Positions 48,815 to 58,478 of a stretch of DNA of 64,000 nucleotides are shown in pieces. The position numbers were made by a program, and so were the translations under genes. How positions within the stretch are numbered: position 1 is the stretch's first letter; every line of letters starts with the position of its first letter. The DNA is from Gammaproteobacteria bacterium (GTDB lineage Bacteria; Pseudomonadota; Gammaproteobacteria; SZUA-229), in contig JAOULX010000010.1 in NCBI GenBank assembly GCA_029881795.1, forward strand, positions 1-64,000. The letters run 5' to 3'. The notes beneath the pieces are model-generated. The model had not been told where the DNA came from, searched no databases, and saw only the letters and a program-made list of their open reading frames with translations.

Positions 48815-49768
48815 TTAAAACAATTTTTCCAGATCCATTCCTGTATAAAGATGAGCTACCTGCTCAGCATAACCATTAAACATTTGTGTTTTTATTTTCG
48901 GTGACCAGAACGGTTCACCGATGCGTCGTTCAGTTTTCTGACTCCAGCGCGGATGGTCAACCTGCGGGTTAACGTTTGCATAAAAACCGTATTCACTGGC
49001 ACCAATTTTATGCCAGGTCGAAACCGGCTCGGTTTCTGTAAAACGAATTTTTACGATTGACTTGATATTTTTAAAACCATATTTCCAGGGCACAACAAGA
49101 CGAACCGGCGCACCATTCTGATTTGGCAACTCATCACCATACAGCCCCACTGCCATCAGGGTTAACGGATTCATCGCCTCATCCATACGCAGCCCCTCAG
49201 TATATGGCCAGGGCAAAACCTTTATTGCCTGACCCGGCATTTTTTCCTTATCATACAAGGTTACAAATTCTACATACTTGGCTTTAGAAGTCGGTTTAAA
49301 TCGTTTAATCATATCTGCCAGCGGAAAACCCACCCAGGGAATCACCATTGACCAGCCTTCAACACAGCGAAAACGATAAATGCGCTCTTCTAATGCATAA
49401 GGTTTGATGAAGTCTTCCAGATCAAACACACCGGGCTTTTCCACTTCACCTTCTACTGCAATCGACCAGGGCTTTGGATTAAAACTTTTAGCATGTTTTG
49501 CCGGATCATATTTACCGGTGCCAAATTCATAAAAATTATTATATCCCGTCACATCATTTAACGAAGTCAACTTATCTGCGGTACTAAATTTACTCTTAAC
49601 TAATTCAGGATAGGCTTTTGCTTCTGCTAGAGACAGATGCGCACCACCCAGCAATGCCGTCGCAGTAAGACCCATTTTTTTTATAAATTCACGTCGCTGA
49701 AGATAAACAGACTTACTGGTGATTTCTGATGGCCGAATGTCATCAGTCTTTTTTATGATTATGCTCAT
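48815..49768 (-). CDS. msrP: MsrP, periplasmic methionine-sulfoxide reductase catalytic subunit (YedY)
   Basis: 317 residues. Tat signal with RREFIK at 25-30. Sulfite-oxidase-fold molybdopterin domain: [23 protein letters not shown] with the molybdenum-ligating Cys135, and [17 protein letters not shown]. Repairs oxidised methionine in envelope proteins after hypochlorous or other oxidant stress. TTGGAG lies before ATG 49768. In E. coli msrPQ is controlled by the HprSR two-component system, which cross-talks with the copper-sensing CusSR. A direct-repeat operator lies upstream here (49834-49852). Confidence 0.95.
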   Translation of the reverse strand: MSIIIKKTDDIRPSEITSKSVYLQRREFIKKMGLTATALLGGAHLSLAEAKAYPELVKSKFSTADKLTSLNDVTGYNNFYEFGTGKYDPAKHAKSFNPKPWSIAVEGEVEKPGVFDLEDFIKPYALEERIYRFRCVEGWSMVIPWVGFPLADMIKRFKPTSKAKYVEFVTLYDKEKMPGQAIKVLPWPYTEGLRMDEAMNPLTLMAVGLYGDELPNQNGAPVRLVVPWKYGFKNIKSIVKIRFTETEPVSTWHKIGASEYGFYANVNPQVDHPRWSQKTERRIGEPFWSPKIKTQMFNGYAEQVAHLYTGMDLEKLF

Positions 49769-49807
49769 GCAGAAACTCCAAATAGTTATATTAGAGACAG
49801 TCTGATA

Positions 49808-49813
49808 ATTATA
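49808..49813 (-). promoter_or_regulatory. Putative -10 box of msrPQ
   Basis: Minus-strand TATAAT, 40 bases upstream of the msrP ATG. There is no good -35; the direct-repeat operator covers the place where it would be (about 49831-49836), as expected for an activator-dependent promoter. Confidence 0.5.
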
Positions 49814-49833
49814 TAGTTCAGCCCGGATTTAAA

Positions 49834-49852
49834 TATCACAAAAGCATCACGA
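49834..49852 (-). promoter_or_regulatory. Direct-repeat operator upstream of msrP
   Basis: TATCACAAAAGCATCACGA on the + strand, two ATCAC half-sites (49835-49839 and 49846-49850) exactly 11 bp apart. It matches the site upstream of the hvfA-like gene at 55497-55515 at 18 of 19 bases. The 11-bp head-to-tail spacing is typical of OmpR-family response regulators. Site seen directly; the regulator is inferred. Confidence 0.65.
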
Positions 49853-49870
49853 AATATGGCAATTCTTGAG

Positions 49871-49921
49871 AGTGGGCAGTGGGCAGTGGGCAGTGGGCAG
49901 TGGGCAGTGGGCAGTGGGCAG
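49871..49921. repeat. Seven-copy heptanucleotide tandem repeat (AGTGGGC)n
   Basis: Seven perfect copies of AGTGGGC followed by AG, 51 bases in all, in the purL-msrP intergenic region about 100 bases upstream of the msrP start. The + strand presents seven GGG runs separated by 4 nt, a textbook G-quadruplex pattern. Such an array can change copy number by slippage. Not in a coding region. Confidence 0.9.
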
Positions 49922-50037
49922 AAAATTTTATTTTTTATCAAACCCTTGTCAACGTCATATTTAAGTTTTGTATTTTACTGACAACTGCAAACTGTATTAA
50001 TAGTTCTAACACAGTCTCAGCAGTTATCGAGGTGTTT

Positions 50038-53000
50038 TTAACCCACCCAGATACGGGCATTTCGGAACATCCGCATCCACGCCCCGTCCTCTTTCCATTC
50101 ATCCGGGTGCCATGAGTTCTGCACGGTACGGAATACACGTTCAGGATGTGGCATCATGATAGTGGCACGACCATCTTCTGTCGTGAATGCTGTTAAACCA
50201 TCTGGAGATCCGTTTGGATTGGCTGGATACTGCTCGGTCGCATTTCCCTGATGATCGATATAACGAGCTGACGGAATAGTACTGGCGATATCGTTTTTGT
50301 ATTCAGCGCGGCCTTCACCATGCGCAATCGCGATAGGCATTTGTGAACCGGCCATACCTTTGAAAAGAACCGATGGTGATTCAACAATTTCCAGCATACT
50401 AAAACGCGCTTCAAATTGTTCTGAATTATTACGCACAAAATGCGGCCAGTTTTCCGCACCGGGAATTAAATCTTTCAGGTTCGCCATCATTTGGCAACCA
50501 TTACAAACACCTAAACTAAAGGTGTCTTCACGATGAAAAAACGCTTTAAATGAGGCGCGCAATTTTTCGTTAAATAAAATGGTTTTTGCCCAGCCTTCTC
50601 CGGCACCTAAAACATCACCATAGGAAAAACCACCACAAGCAACCAGACCTTTAAAATCATTCAAATCAACTCGATCAGCTAAAATATCACTCATGTGCAC
50701 ATCTTGCGCAGAGAAACCGGCGCGATCAAAAGCCGCCGCCATTTCGATCTGACCATTGACGCCCTGCTCTCGCAGTATCGCGACTTTTGGACGTACACCG
50801 CTGTTAATAAACGATGCGGCAACGTCTTCATCAAGATCAAAACTTAATGAGGCATATAAACCCGTTTCGTTTTCATTGCCAATGCTATCGAATTCCTGTT
50901 GTGCACACTCAGCATTATCCCGAATCGACTGAATCTGGTAACTGGTTTCACTCCAGGCTTTTTGCAGTTCAATCCGGTCGAGTTTAAGTATTGAATAATT
51001 GCTTGAAATAAATTCAATAGTATTTGAATCATTGACTGTGCCAACTACATTGACACAGCCTTCAAGGCCGTTATCAATAAACGTATCCATCACTGTTTCA
51101 ATGTCGCTGACTTTAACCTGCAATACAGCACCTAGCTCTTCAGCAAAGATCGCCGATACTTCATCTGATTTTTGTACCAGATTATCAAGCTCAACGGTTG
51201 CTCCGCAATGTCCGGCAAAACACATTTCAGCCAGTGTGCTTAATAAACCGCCATCAGAGCGATCGTGATATGCCAGTAATTTTCCATCACTACTTAATGC
51301 CTGTACCGATTTAAACATGCCTTTTAATAAATCCGCATGATCAAGATCAGGGGCTTCTGTACCCAGTTCTTTATAGACCTGGGCCAGTGCTGATGCGCCT
51401 AAACGGTTTAAGCCTTTCGACAGATCAACTAACACTAAAAATGTTTTACCCTGATCTGTACGCAATTCCGGTGTTAATGTTTTACGCACATCGTTCACCG
51501 GTGCAAACGCGGTAATCGTGACCGACAATGGTGAGGTAACAGCTTTTTCTTCTGCCCCTTGCTGCCACACCGTTTTCATCGATAAAGAGTCTTTACCAAC
51601 TGGAATAGCGATACCCAGCTCAGGACACAGTTCCATACCAATGGCATGCACGGTATCAAACAGTCGCGCATCTTCACCGACATGCCCTGCTGGTGCCATC
51701 CAGTTTGCTGATAATTTAATATCAGATAGTTCAGCTATATTTGCGGCCATGATATTGGTAATCGATTCGGCAACTGCCATGCGACCGGAGGCCGGGGCAT
51801 TCAATAAGGCAATCGGCGCTTTCTCACCCATCGCCATCGCTTCACCCTTATAGGTATCAAATGATGAAGTGGTGACGCCAAGATCTGCCACCGGCACCTG
51901 CCACGGACCAACCATCTGATCACGATTAATCAGCCCGGTAACACTGCGATCACCAATCGTAATCAAAAACGATTTGCTGCCAACACCCGGCAAGCGCATC
52001 ACCCGGAAAGCGGCTTCGGTCAGATCCAGATCAGTGGTATTAAAAGGCTTTTGCGCAAAACTTTCGTGCATGGCTTTGCGGGTCATCTTTGGTGGCTTGC
52101 CCAGCAATACGTCCAGCGGCATATCAACCGGAGAATTGCCAAAATGCGGGTCTTTAACTTCCAGCTGGCGCTCTTTTGTTGCCGTGCCTAGCACCGCGTA
52201 TGGCGCACGTTCCCGTTTACACAGCTGTTCAAATTCTTCCAGCTGATCAGCGGCAATCGCAATCACATAACGCTCCTGTGATTCATTACACCAGATTTCA
52301 TGTGGCGCCATACCCGGCTCATCATTAGGCACTTTGCGTAAATCGAAAACAGCTCCCATACCACCATCGTTGACTAACTCCGGCAACGCATTGGATAAAC
52401 CACCGGCACCGACATCATGGATTGAAACGATCGGATTGTTCTGGCCTTTTTGCCAGCAGCGATCAATCACTTCCTGACAACGCCGTTCGATTTCAGGATT
52501 GCCGCGCTGCACTGATGCAAAATCTAAATTCTCGGCACTGGTTCCGCTCGCCATTGAAGAGGCCGCGCCTCCGCCCAGTCCAATTAACATCGCCGGGCCA
52601 CCTAAGACAACAATAGGCGTGCCTTCAGCAATTGGGTTTTTATCGATATGTTGACGACGAATATTACCGAAACCACCCGCCAGCATAATCGGTTTGTGAT
52701 AGCCACGTACTTCATCACCATCAATACCGGCTACCGACTGCTCAAAGGTACGGAAATAACCATTGATATTAGGACGACCAAATTCGTTATTAAATGCTGC
52801 TGAACCAAGCGGTCCCTCGATCATAATATCGAGCGCTGACACAATCCGGCCCGGTTTACCATAATTCACTTCCCAGGGCTGGCCATAACCCGGAATTTGT
52901 AAATTTGAAACCGAGAACCCGCTCAGGCCAGCTTTCGGTTTGGAACCACGACCGGTGGCGCCTTCATCACGTATTTCACCACCGGAACCGGTTGCCGCAC

Positions 53001-53919
53001 CCGGAAAAGGCGAAATAGCAGTCGGGTGATTATGCGTTTCCACTTTCATCAGAATCGAAATTTCTTCTTCGTTATACTGATACTCTGCCGTTTCAGGGTT
53101 CGGGAAAAAACGCCCGGCGATTGAACCTTCAATCACCGATGAATTATCGTGATAGGCAGACAGCACTTTAGCCGGCGAGACTTTATGCGTGTTACGAATC
53201 ATGCCAAATAATGAAACATCCTGCTTCTGACCATCAATCACCCAGTCCGCATTGAATATTTTATGCCGACAATGCTCAGAGTTAGCTTGTGCAAACATCA
53301 TTAATTCAGCATCAACCGGGTTACGCCCCATCTCGGAAAAGTTTTTCACTAGATAATCGATTTCATCATCCGATAACGCCAGACCCAGCTCTGTGTTAGC
53401 CGCAACCAGCGCCTGCCGACCCTGAGCAAGAATATCAACCGCACGTGATTCAGCAGGCTCAGTCGATGCAAACAAAAGTTCTGCCGATTGAATCGTAGCG
53501 AGTACCATCTCGGTCATACGATCATGGATAACACTTTCAATCGCGAGCTGTTGCTCTGCGGTGAATGCACTGCCCGACTCAATATAAAAGGCAACACCGC
53601 GTTCAAGCCGCTTCACCGAGTCAAGACCGCAGTTATGAGCAATATCAGTGGCTTTTGATGACCAGGGAGAAATCGTGCCCGCACGGGGAACAACAAGAAA
53701 TAACTGCCCCGATTCAGAAACCTTTTCTGATTTAGGACCGTATTGCAGTAATTTTTCCAAAATCGTCAGTTGTTCGCCAGTTAATACAGCCTCACTGTGC
53801 GCAAAATGCATAAATTCTGCACTGATCGTGTTGATATCCGAGGCAATGGCCTGCAGCTGAGACAGCAATTTTGCCAGTCGAGAAGCGGAAAAAGCGGAAC
53901 TACCCGGAAAATACTGCAT
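50038..53919 (-). CDS. purL: Phosphoribosylformylglycinamidine synthase
   Basis: 1293 residues, the long single-chain gammaproteobacterial type. It has an N-terminal PurS-like part, two AIR-synthase-related halves ([35 protein letters not shown] binding site; [20 protein letters not shown]) and a C-terminal glutamine amidotransferase with [10 protein letters not shown] (nucleophilic Cys) and MPHPERVFR (His, Glu). Converts FGAR to FGAM with ATP and glutamine. GAGGC precedes ATG 53919. Monocistronic; divergent from ssrA. Confidence 0.97.
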   Translation of the reverse strand: MQYFPGSSAFSASRLAKLLSQLQAIASDINTISAEFMHFAHSEAVLTGEQLTILEKLLQYGPKSEKVSESGQLFLVVPRAGTISPWSSKATDIAHNCGLDSVKRLERGVAFYIESGSAFTAEQQLAIESVIHDRMTEMVLATIQSAELLFASTEPAESRAVDILAQGRQALVAANTELGLALSDDEIDYLVKNFSEMGRNPVDAELMMFAQANSEHCRHKIFNADWVIDGQKQDVSLFGMIRNTHKVSPAKVLSAYHDNSSVIEGSIAGRFFPNPETAEYQYNEEEISILMKVETHNHPTAISPFPGAATGSGGEIRDEGATGRGSKPKAGLSGFSVSNLQIPGYGQPWEVNYGKPGRIVSALDIMIEGPLGSAAFNNEFGRPNINGYFRTFEQSVAGIDGDEVRGYHKPIMLAGGFGNIRRQHIDKNPIAEGTPIVVLGGPAMLIGLGGGAASSMASGTSAENLDFASVQRGNPEIERRCQEVIDRCWQKGQNNPIVSIHDVGAGGLSNALPELVNDGGMGAVFDLRKVPNDEPGMAPHEIWCNESQERYVIAIAADQLEEFEQLCKRERAPYAVLGTATKERQLEVKDPHFGNSPVDMPLDVLLGKPPKMTRKAMHESFAQKPFNTTDLDLTEAAFRVMRLPGVGSKSFLITIGDRSVTGLINRDQMVGPWQVPVADLGVTTSSFDTYKGEAMAMGEKAPIALLNAPASGRMAVAESITNIMAANIAELSDIKLSANWMAPAGHVGEDARLFDTVHAIGMELCPELGIAIPVGKDSLSMKTVWQQGAEEKAVTSPLSVTITAFAPVNDVRKTLTPELRTDQGKTFLVLVDLSKGLNRLGASALAQVYKELGTEAPDLDHADLLKGMFKSVQALSSDGKLLAYHDRSDGGLLSTLAEMCFAGHCGATVELDNLVQKSDEVSAIFAEELGAVLQVKVSDIETVMDTFIDNGLEGCVNVVGTVNDSNTIEFISSNYSILKLDRIELQKAWSETSYQIQSIRDNAECAQQEFDSIGNENETGLYASLSFDLDEDVAASFINSGVRPKVAILREQGVNGQIEMAAAFDRAGFSAQDVHMSDILADRVDLNDFKGLVACGGFSYGDVLGAGEGWAKTILFNEKLRASFKAFFHREDTFSLGVCNGCQMMANLKDLIPGAENWPHFVRNNSEQFEARFSMLEIVESPSVLFKGMAGSQMPIAIAHGEGRAEYKNDIASTIPSARYIDHQGNATEQYPANPNGSPDGLTAFTTEDGRATIMMPHPERVFRTVQNSWHPDEWKEDGAWMRMFRNARIWVG

Positions 53920-54002
53920 AACAGCCTCAAAAGCATAGAGAAAGTCGCGTATTTTAAACTAGCGGCCAGATGATTCACAGCATATAATGCGCGAACTTGG
54001 GA

Positions 54003-54030
54003 TTGATATATCGTATTAAGTCCCTATATT
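54003..54030 (+). promoter_or_regulatory. Putative sigma-70 promoter of ssrA
   Basis: TTGATA (54003-54008) and TATATT (54025-54030) with a 16-bp spacer, 24 bases before the mature tmRNA 5' end. This would give a short leader removed by RNase P, as is usual. Confidence 0.55.
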
Positions 54031-54053
54031 AGTTACCAAGTCACAAAGTAACA

Positions 54054-54413
54054 GGGGGCGACCTGGCTTCGACGGGGATTACAAAACCTGAGGTGCATGT
54101 CGAGGAGGATATCCTCGTAAATAAAATCCAAAATATATAGTTGCAAACGACGACAACTACGCATTAGCTGCTTAATAACCAGTTTTAATGCCCTCCGACC
54201 CGAATTTGCTTATGGGCTTGGTCATCGGGGGTAATCTTACATAAGATCGCAGTGAGGTATGTTTAGGGCCGATCTGTTAAAACCTAACTAAGCTCGCTGG
54301 TTAAAATCCCGCCCATTGGAGTTTAACTGGCTAAACTAAAAAATGGATCTAAGCATGTAGAGCCGATGGCAGAGGGTTCGCGGACGGGGGTTCGATTCCC
54401 CCCGCCTCCACCA
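54054..54413 (+). ncRNA. ssrA: tmRNA (SsrA)
   Basis: 360 nt, one-piece. The 5' end GGGGGCGACCTGGCTTCGACG pairs with the 3' end CGCCTCC through a 7-bp acceptor stem with the usual G-U pair; the T-arm GGTTCGATTCC and an encoded CCA (54411-54413) follow. The tag reading frame starts at the resume codon GCA 54143 and encodes ANDDNYALAA, then TAA TAA (54173-54178), the typical gammaproteobacterial degradation tag. Works with SmpB (29596-30069) to rescue stalled ribosomes. Unlike in E. coli, ssrA and smpB are 24 kb apart. Confidence 0.98.
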
Positions 54414-54422
54414 AACAATAAA

Positions 54423-54450
54423 AGGGTTACCATTTGGTAGCCCTTTTTTA
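54423..54450 (+). terminator. Rho-independent terminator of ssrA
   Basis: Ten-base arms AGGGTTACCA / TGGTAGCCCT (one G-U pair) with a very short loop, then seven T. Ends the tmRNA transcript 10 bases after the CCA. Confidence 0.88.
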
Positions 54451-54521
54451 TATAATTTATTTACACCATAAAATCTTTTCTTTAGAGCTGTTTTAAGACA
54501 TCAGGAAAATGAGATCTAACC

Positions 54522-55061
54522 ATGAGCAATCCGTTTCAGGAACAATTACTTAAAGCCGGCGTGGTCACTAAACAACAGGTTCAAAAAGCCAGACAAAATA
54601 ATAAAAAACCTAAGCAACAGCATGTGAAAAAAAAACCGGTTATTGATGAAACCAAATTAAAAGCCCAACAAGCAGCTGAACAAAAAGCCGAACGTGATCG
54701 TGAACTAAACAAGAAAAGACAGGAACAGGCTCGCCAGAAAGCGATATCAGTTGAAATCAACCAGCTCATTAGCAATCACCTGATTAAACGAGGTGATGAC
54801 TGTGAAATCGTCTATAATTTTGAACATGCCAATAAAGTCAAACGCATTTATGTCAATGATGAGTTGAAGCAGAAAATTATTAAGGGAAGTCTGGGCATTG
54901 CTCGAATCGAAGGCCGCTATGAATTGGTACCCAAAGCCATTGCCGAAAAGATTCAACAGCGTAATGAAAAACGCGTGGTTTTATTCACTGAAGAAGAAAA
55001 CTCTATTGATAAAGATGATCCTTATGCGGATTACCAGATACCGGACGATTTAACCTGGTAA
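54522..55061 (+). CDS. DUF2058 family protein (YaiL-like)
   Basis: 179 residues, soluble and very charged. N-terminal NPFQEQLLKAGVVTKQQVQKARQNNKKPKQ, a long Lys/Gln/Glu-rich helix (AEQKAERDRELNKKRQEQARQKA, coiled coil) and a conserved C-terminal domain with YNFEHANKVKRIYVNDELKQKIIKGSLGIARIEGRYELVP. This is the YaiL/DUF2058 family, sometimes annotated as a nucleoprotein/polynucleotide-associated enzyme. Role unproven; likely RNA- or DNA-associated. Single gene between ssrA and a bidirectional terminator. Confidence 0.88.
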   Translation: MSNPFQEQLLKAGVVTKQQVQKARQNNKKPKQQHVKKKPVIDETKLKAQQAAEQKAERDRELNKKRQEQARQKAISVEINQLISNHLIKRGDDCEIVYNFEHANKVKRIYVNDELKQKIIKGSLGIARIEGRYELVPKAIAEKIQQRNEKRVVLFTEEENSIDKDDPYADYQIPDDLTW

Positions 55062-55094
55062 AGAGGACAAGCATTAAACCACTGAAAAAATCAT

Positions 55095-55123
55095 AAAAAA
55101 AGGGCTGATATCAGCCCTTTTTT
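55095..55123. terminator. Bidirectional terminator between DUF2058 and the hvfA-like gene
   Basis: Perfect palindrome GGGCTGATATCAGCCC (55102-55117) flanked by seven A on the left and six T on the right; works in both directions between convergent genes. Confidence 0.9.
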
Positions 55124-55138
55124 ATACTGCAACAGTAA

Positions 55139-55402
55139 TTACTTACCGCCGCATTTGCCTTCCATTTTGGTTTTATCGCCACCACACTTAGCTTCTGATT
55201 TAGCTTTATCGCCACCGCACTTGGCTTCTGATTTAGCTTTGTCACCACCACATTTGCCTTCATCAGGGGTATCAGACATAGCCACTGTATAACCTGAGTC
55301 CAGTTTAGTCATTTCAAAAGGGTTAACATCAGCATTAACAGCCGCAGACAGAGTCAGACCCATTGCAGTACCAACTGCAAGATGTATCATTTTATTTTTC
55401 AT
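55139..55402 (-). CDS. HvfA/bufferin-like Cys-repeat secreted peptide, probable RiPP precursor
   Basis: 87 residues. Signal peptide (1-24, ending VNA), then a short conserved-looking linker NPFEMTKLDSGYTVAMSD and a Lys/Gly/Cys repeat tail with Cys at 51, 62, 73 and 84, exactly 11 residues apart, in EGKCGG or EAKCGGDK units. The signal, the NPF...L.SGY linker and EGKC units match the HvfA family, whose EGKC cysteines are modified by an MNIO (DUF692) enzyme with a DUF2063 partner to make copper-binding peptides. Neither enzyme gene is beside it, so it is an orphan precursor or an unmodified metal-binding peptide. TAGGAGA gives a strong ribosome site. Shares an operator with msrPQ. Confidence 0.75.
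   Translation of the reverse strand: MKNKMIHLAVGTAMGLTLSAAVNADVNPFEMTKLDSGYTVAMSDTPDEGKCGGDKAKSEAKCGGDKAKSEAKCGGDKTKMEGKCGGK
55157..55255 (-). repeat. Three 33-bp coding repeats in the Cys-repeat peptide gene
   Basis: Encodes KCGGDKAKSEA twice and KCGGDKTKMEG once, followed by a partial KCGGK. The DNA copies differ at several third positions, so the repeats are not freshly duplicated, and the Cys spacing appears to be under selection. Confidence 0.85.
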
Positions 55403-55796
55403 TATTTAAATCTCCTAATTACGAATAGTATATCTACCGGTATCTATGAACTGCTTTATTTAAAAAAGTTCACCGAACGCTAAAATAAAGCCTAACTATC
55501 ACAAAAGTATCACGACAATACCTCAATACACAATCAGCTATTAAAAACTAAACACTGCAGACACGCATCCACGATGAATTTCTATCTGCCTTAATTGGGA
55601 ATAATGAACATGATATTAGAACTTATTAATATTACTATGAAAACTCTAAGCACGTCACAGCGTGAGCTTATATGTGATCAAATGTTAATTATTGGTGACA
55701 AATACGCCCTATTCAGCATTTCCTGTTGGTGATTGATAACAAAGCATGATATTAATTAGTTAAATCAAAAATAAAGAACTATCAGGAGGATTTTCA
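55403..55796. other. 394-base divergent control region (hvfA-like gene and rsd)
   Basis: Carries the hvfA-like ribosome site, the 19-bp direct-repeat operator (55497-55515), an imperfect TGAAC...GTTCA inverted repeat (about 55447-55472), a minus-strand TATACT (55427-55432) that could be a -10, and the rsd ribosome site AGGAGGA. No further gene seen. Confidence 0.5.
55497..55515 (-). promoter_or_regulatory. Direct-repeat operator upstream of the hvfA-like gene
   Basis: TATCACAAAAGTATCACGA on the + strand; ATCAC half-sites at 55498-55502 and 55509-55513, 11 bp apart. One base differs from the msrP copy at 49834-49852, and the site points the same way relative to its gene. It lies 95-113 bases before the start codon. 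Confidence 0.65.
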
Positions 55797-56282
55797 ATGC
55801 AGATATCAACTAATGATCGTAGAGACCGTACACGGGATGAACTTATGAGTCTGGTTCAGGACCGTAATGAAATGTTAACACAGTATTGCTTATTAGCAGG
55901 TACCGGTAAAACAGCGTCCAGTGACAATAATAAGGAAAGCGAAGCGGTGCTACTTCGTGAATTTTGTGAAAACCTTATCGATTATCTGGCACGTGGTCAG
56001 TTCGAATTATATCAGCGGATCAGCGATGGCAAAGAAAGACGTCAGGACATTATCGACCTGGCCAGCAAAATATATCCCCGAATTTCCGAAACCACCAATG
56101 TTGCTGTTGATTTTAATGATGCCTTTGATAAAAGCCTGAAAAAACTCGGCAGCTTTGACCACTACGGCGAACGCTTATCTCAGCTGGGTGAAGAACTGGC
56201 GATACGTTTTGAACTGGAAGACAAACTGATTCATTCCTTATTAGCTCCTAAAACCCCGAAAGAAGAAGCCTTGTCTGCCTGA
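55797..56282 (+). CDS. rsd: Rsd/AlgQ family anti-sigma-70 regulator
   Basis: 161 residues, all helical. Matches Rsd/AlgQ: LREFCENLIDYLARGQFELYQRI in the middle and FNDAFDKSLKKLGSFDHYGERLSQLGEELAIRFELEDKLIHSLL at the end. Rsd binds region 4 of RpoD and favours alternative sigma factors in stationary phase. Upstream AGGAGGA is a near-perfect ribosome site, suggesting strong translation. Convergent with rlmKL. Confidence 0.9.
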   Translation: MQISTNDRRDRTRDELMSLVQDRNEMLTQYCLLAGTGKTASSDNNKESEAVLLREFCENLIDYLARGQFELYQRISDGKERRQDIIDLASKIYPRISETTNVAVDFNDAFDKSLKKLGSFDHYGERLSQLGEELAIRFELEDKLIHSLLAPKTPKEEALSA

Positions 56283-56290
56283 GAGCAGCC

Positions 56291-56331
56291 CCTGGTTTAA
56301 ACTGACTGTTTATCAGTTAATTTAAACCAGG
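56291..56331. terminator. Large hairpin between convergent rsd and rlmKL
   Basis: CCTGGTTTAAA (56291) pairs with TTTAAACCAGG (ending 56331), and inner ACTGA with TCAGT, leaving a 7-nt loop and a small bulge. No T-run; position after rsd and before the end of rlmKL suggests a two-way transcript end. Confidence 0.6.
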
Positions 56332-56342
56332 CTGGACACTGT

Positions 56343-58478
56343 TTAACGGCTGATACGCCAGCAATGGTGAATCGTTTTCGGCCGGTTAAAGTCCTCCGGC
56401 ATAGTTGCTCTGGTTATATCCTCAACAACAAAACTTCTTTCTGTCAGTGCATCATAATCCAGCTTAAATGACTTCATGTTGTTTGAGAAAATTAGCAAGC
56501 CGTCTTTTTCCAGCGCAGCCATGCAGGTTTTCACCAGAAACAAATGATCACGCTGTATATCGAAGCTTGATTCCATCCGTTTTGAATTTGAAAATGTCGG
56601 TGGATCAAGAAATATCAGGTCAAACTTTTTACGGTTTTCTTTTAACCAGTTTATACAGTCAGCCTGTATAAAATGATAAGCCTGATCAGTAAAATTATTA
56701 AGCCTGAAATTTCTTTTTGCCCAGTTTAAATAGGTATTAGACATATCCACTGTTGTAATGGATTTTGCATGGCCGGCAGCAGCATAAACGCTGGCGGTGC
56801 CGGTATAGGCGAACAGATTTAGCACTCTTTTATCCTGACTTTCCTGCCGGATCAGCTGCCTGACCATACGATGGTCAAGAAACAATCCGGTATCAAGATA
56901 ATCAGTCAGATTAACATCAAATAAAAGACCGGACTCCTGCACCTGTAAAAAGTGTTTATCTTCACGCTGCTTCTCATACTGAGAAACACCCCGCTGGCGG
57001 GTTCGCGTTTTAAAAATCAGCCGGGAACCATCATCAGCTGTTAGTTCCTTAACAACACACTGCATTTCAAGCTGTCGCTTCTTGACTTTGGAGAGCTCTA
57101 TTTTTCCCGGTGCCTGATACTCCTGAACATGATACCAGTCATTATAAACATCAATCGCAAAGGCAAATTCCGGAATGTCCGCATCATAAACCCGGTAACA
57201 GTCTATCTGGTTTTTTCTGGCCCACTTTTTCAGGTGTTTGAGATTTTTTTGCAGCCGGTTTTTAAACATAACGGCCTGTTCACTAATCTCATCAATGGTC
57301 AGCGGTTTCTGCTCTTCCAGCAAGGGTAATATGTGATAATGATTGAGCTGGCAGTTTAAGGCGCCGTTAAAAAATTTATTGGTTTTATGCGCCCTGAGTG
57401 CAATATTTTTAAGCAGTTTTTCATTACAGCTGAAAACGGACGCATCCCAGTCCTCAAATTTTAACTTTAATATGTCACCCAGATCAGAATACAGATAACG
57501 TAATGATTCAGCATCACCCAGTCGTTCACCGTAGGGTGGATTAGTCACGACAAGTCCGGCTGTCATATAGGCGGCAGGCGTGCAGTCTTCGAGTTTTTGC
57601 TGACGTATCTTTATAAAATCTGACAATTCCATTGATTCGATATTGTCAAATGCAGCCTCTACCGTTTTCGCATCCTCATCATAACCGTAGCAAACCGGTA
57701 ACTTATTGCTTTCCAGAGCACTGTAGAAATCTGCTGAAGCACGGCTTTTTATTTCATCCCAGTAATCTGAGTCATGGCCTTTCCAGCCAATAAAACCATA
57801 ATAATCACGCAACACGCCGGCAGCAATTCCTGCAGCCATTAAACAGCCTTCGAGTAAAAAAGTCGCAGAACCACACATAGGATCAAGTAATGTGCCGCCT
57901 TTTTTTGCGATAGCAGGCCAGCCCGCACGCAGCAAAATAGCCGCGGCAAGGTTTTCTTTTAATGGTGCGCTAACATTAGTAACCCGATAACCGCGCTTAT
58001 GTAATGATTCGCCGCTGAGATCGATACTGATGGTGGCCTGATCCTGATTAAGATATAAATGCAGCCGAACATCGGGCTGATACTTTTCGACATTTGGACG
58101 CGAATCAAATTTTTCCAGAAACTGATCCACCACTGCATCCTTTACTTTTAATGCCGCATAGTGACTATTATTCATTTCTGACTTGCTAACCACCGCGTCG
58201 ACAGCAAAGGTTGAAAACTCATCAAAATGCTCAAACCACTGAACCTCCTGAATCATCGCATACAGCGCATCTTCATTGTCAGCTGCTGCACTATGCAGTG
58301 GCATTAATACCCTGCTGGCAAGACGCGAATACAGACAGACCTGATAAGCCTGTTGCAGGGTTGCCTCAAATTCAATAACAAAACGTTTTAAACGCGGTTC
58401 TTTGATTCCCAGCGACTTAAGTTCATCAATTAACAGATCTTCCAGACCTTTGGCAAAAATAACTCTGAATAAAGACAT
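56343..58478 (-). CDS. rlmL: Bifunctional 23S rRNA methyltransferase RlmKL
   Basis: 711 residues, like E. coli RlmKL. Order: THUMP domain (about 1-160), RlmL methyltransferase (about 165-390) with the NPPYGERLG motif, and the RlmK methyltransferase (about 450-700) with VLNLFAYTGTASVYAAAGHAKSITTVDMS and FLDPPTFSNSKRM. Makes m2G2445 and m7G2069 in 23S rRNA. Its ATG overlaps the kdsB stop by one base (TAATG). Last gene of the leftward exbB-to-rlmKL operon. Confidence 0.95.
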   Translation of the reverse strand: MSLFRVIFAKGLEDLLIDELKSLGIKEPRLKRFVIEFEATLQQAYQVCLYSRLASRVLMPLHSAAADNEDALYAMIQEVQWFEHFDEFSTFAVDAVVSKSEMNNSHYAALKVKDAVVDQFLEKFDSRPNVEKYQPDVRLHLYLNQDQATISIDLSGESLHKRGYRVTNVSAPLKENLAAAILLRAGWPAIAKKGGTLLDPMCGSATFLLEGCLMAAGIAAGVLRDYYGFIGWKGHDSDYWDEIKSRASADFYSALESNKLPVCYGYDEDAKTVEAAFDNIESMELSDFIKIRQQKLEDCTPAAYMTAGLVVTNPPYGERLGDAESLRYLYSDLGDILKLKFEDWDASVFSCNEKLLKNIALRAHKTNKFFNGALNCQLNHYHILPLLEEQKPLTIDEISEQAVMFKNRLQKNLKHLKKWARKNQIDCYRVYDADIPEFAFAIDVYNDWYHVQEYQAPGKIELSKVKKRQLEMQCVVKELTADDGSRLIFKTRTRQRGVSQYEKQREDKHFLQVQESGLLFDVNLTDYLDTGLFLDHRMVRQLIRQESQDKRVLNLFAYTGTASVYAAAGHAKSITTVDMSNTYLNWAKRNFRLNNFTDQAYHFIQADCINWLKENRKKFDLIFLDPPTFSNSKRMESSFDIQRDHLFLVKTCMAALEKDGLLIFSNNMKSFKLDYDALTERSFVVEDITRATMPEDFNRPKTIHHCWRISR

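Noticed and set aside
49871..49921. Heptamer array considered as a CRISPR remnant
   Set aside because: No unique spacers; pure head-to-tail 7-bp repeats.
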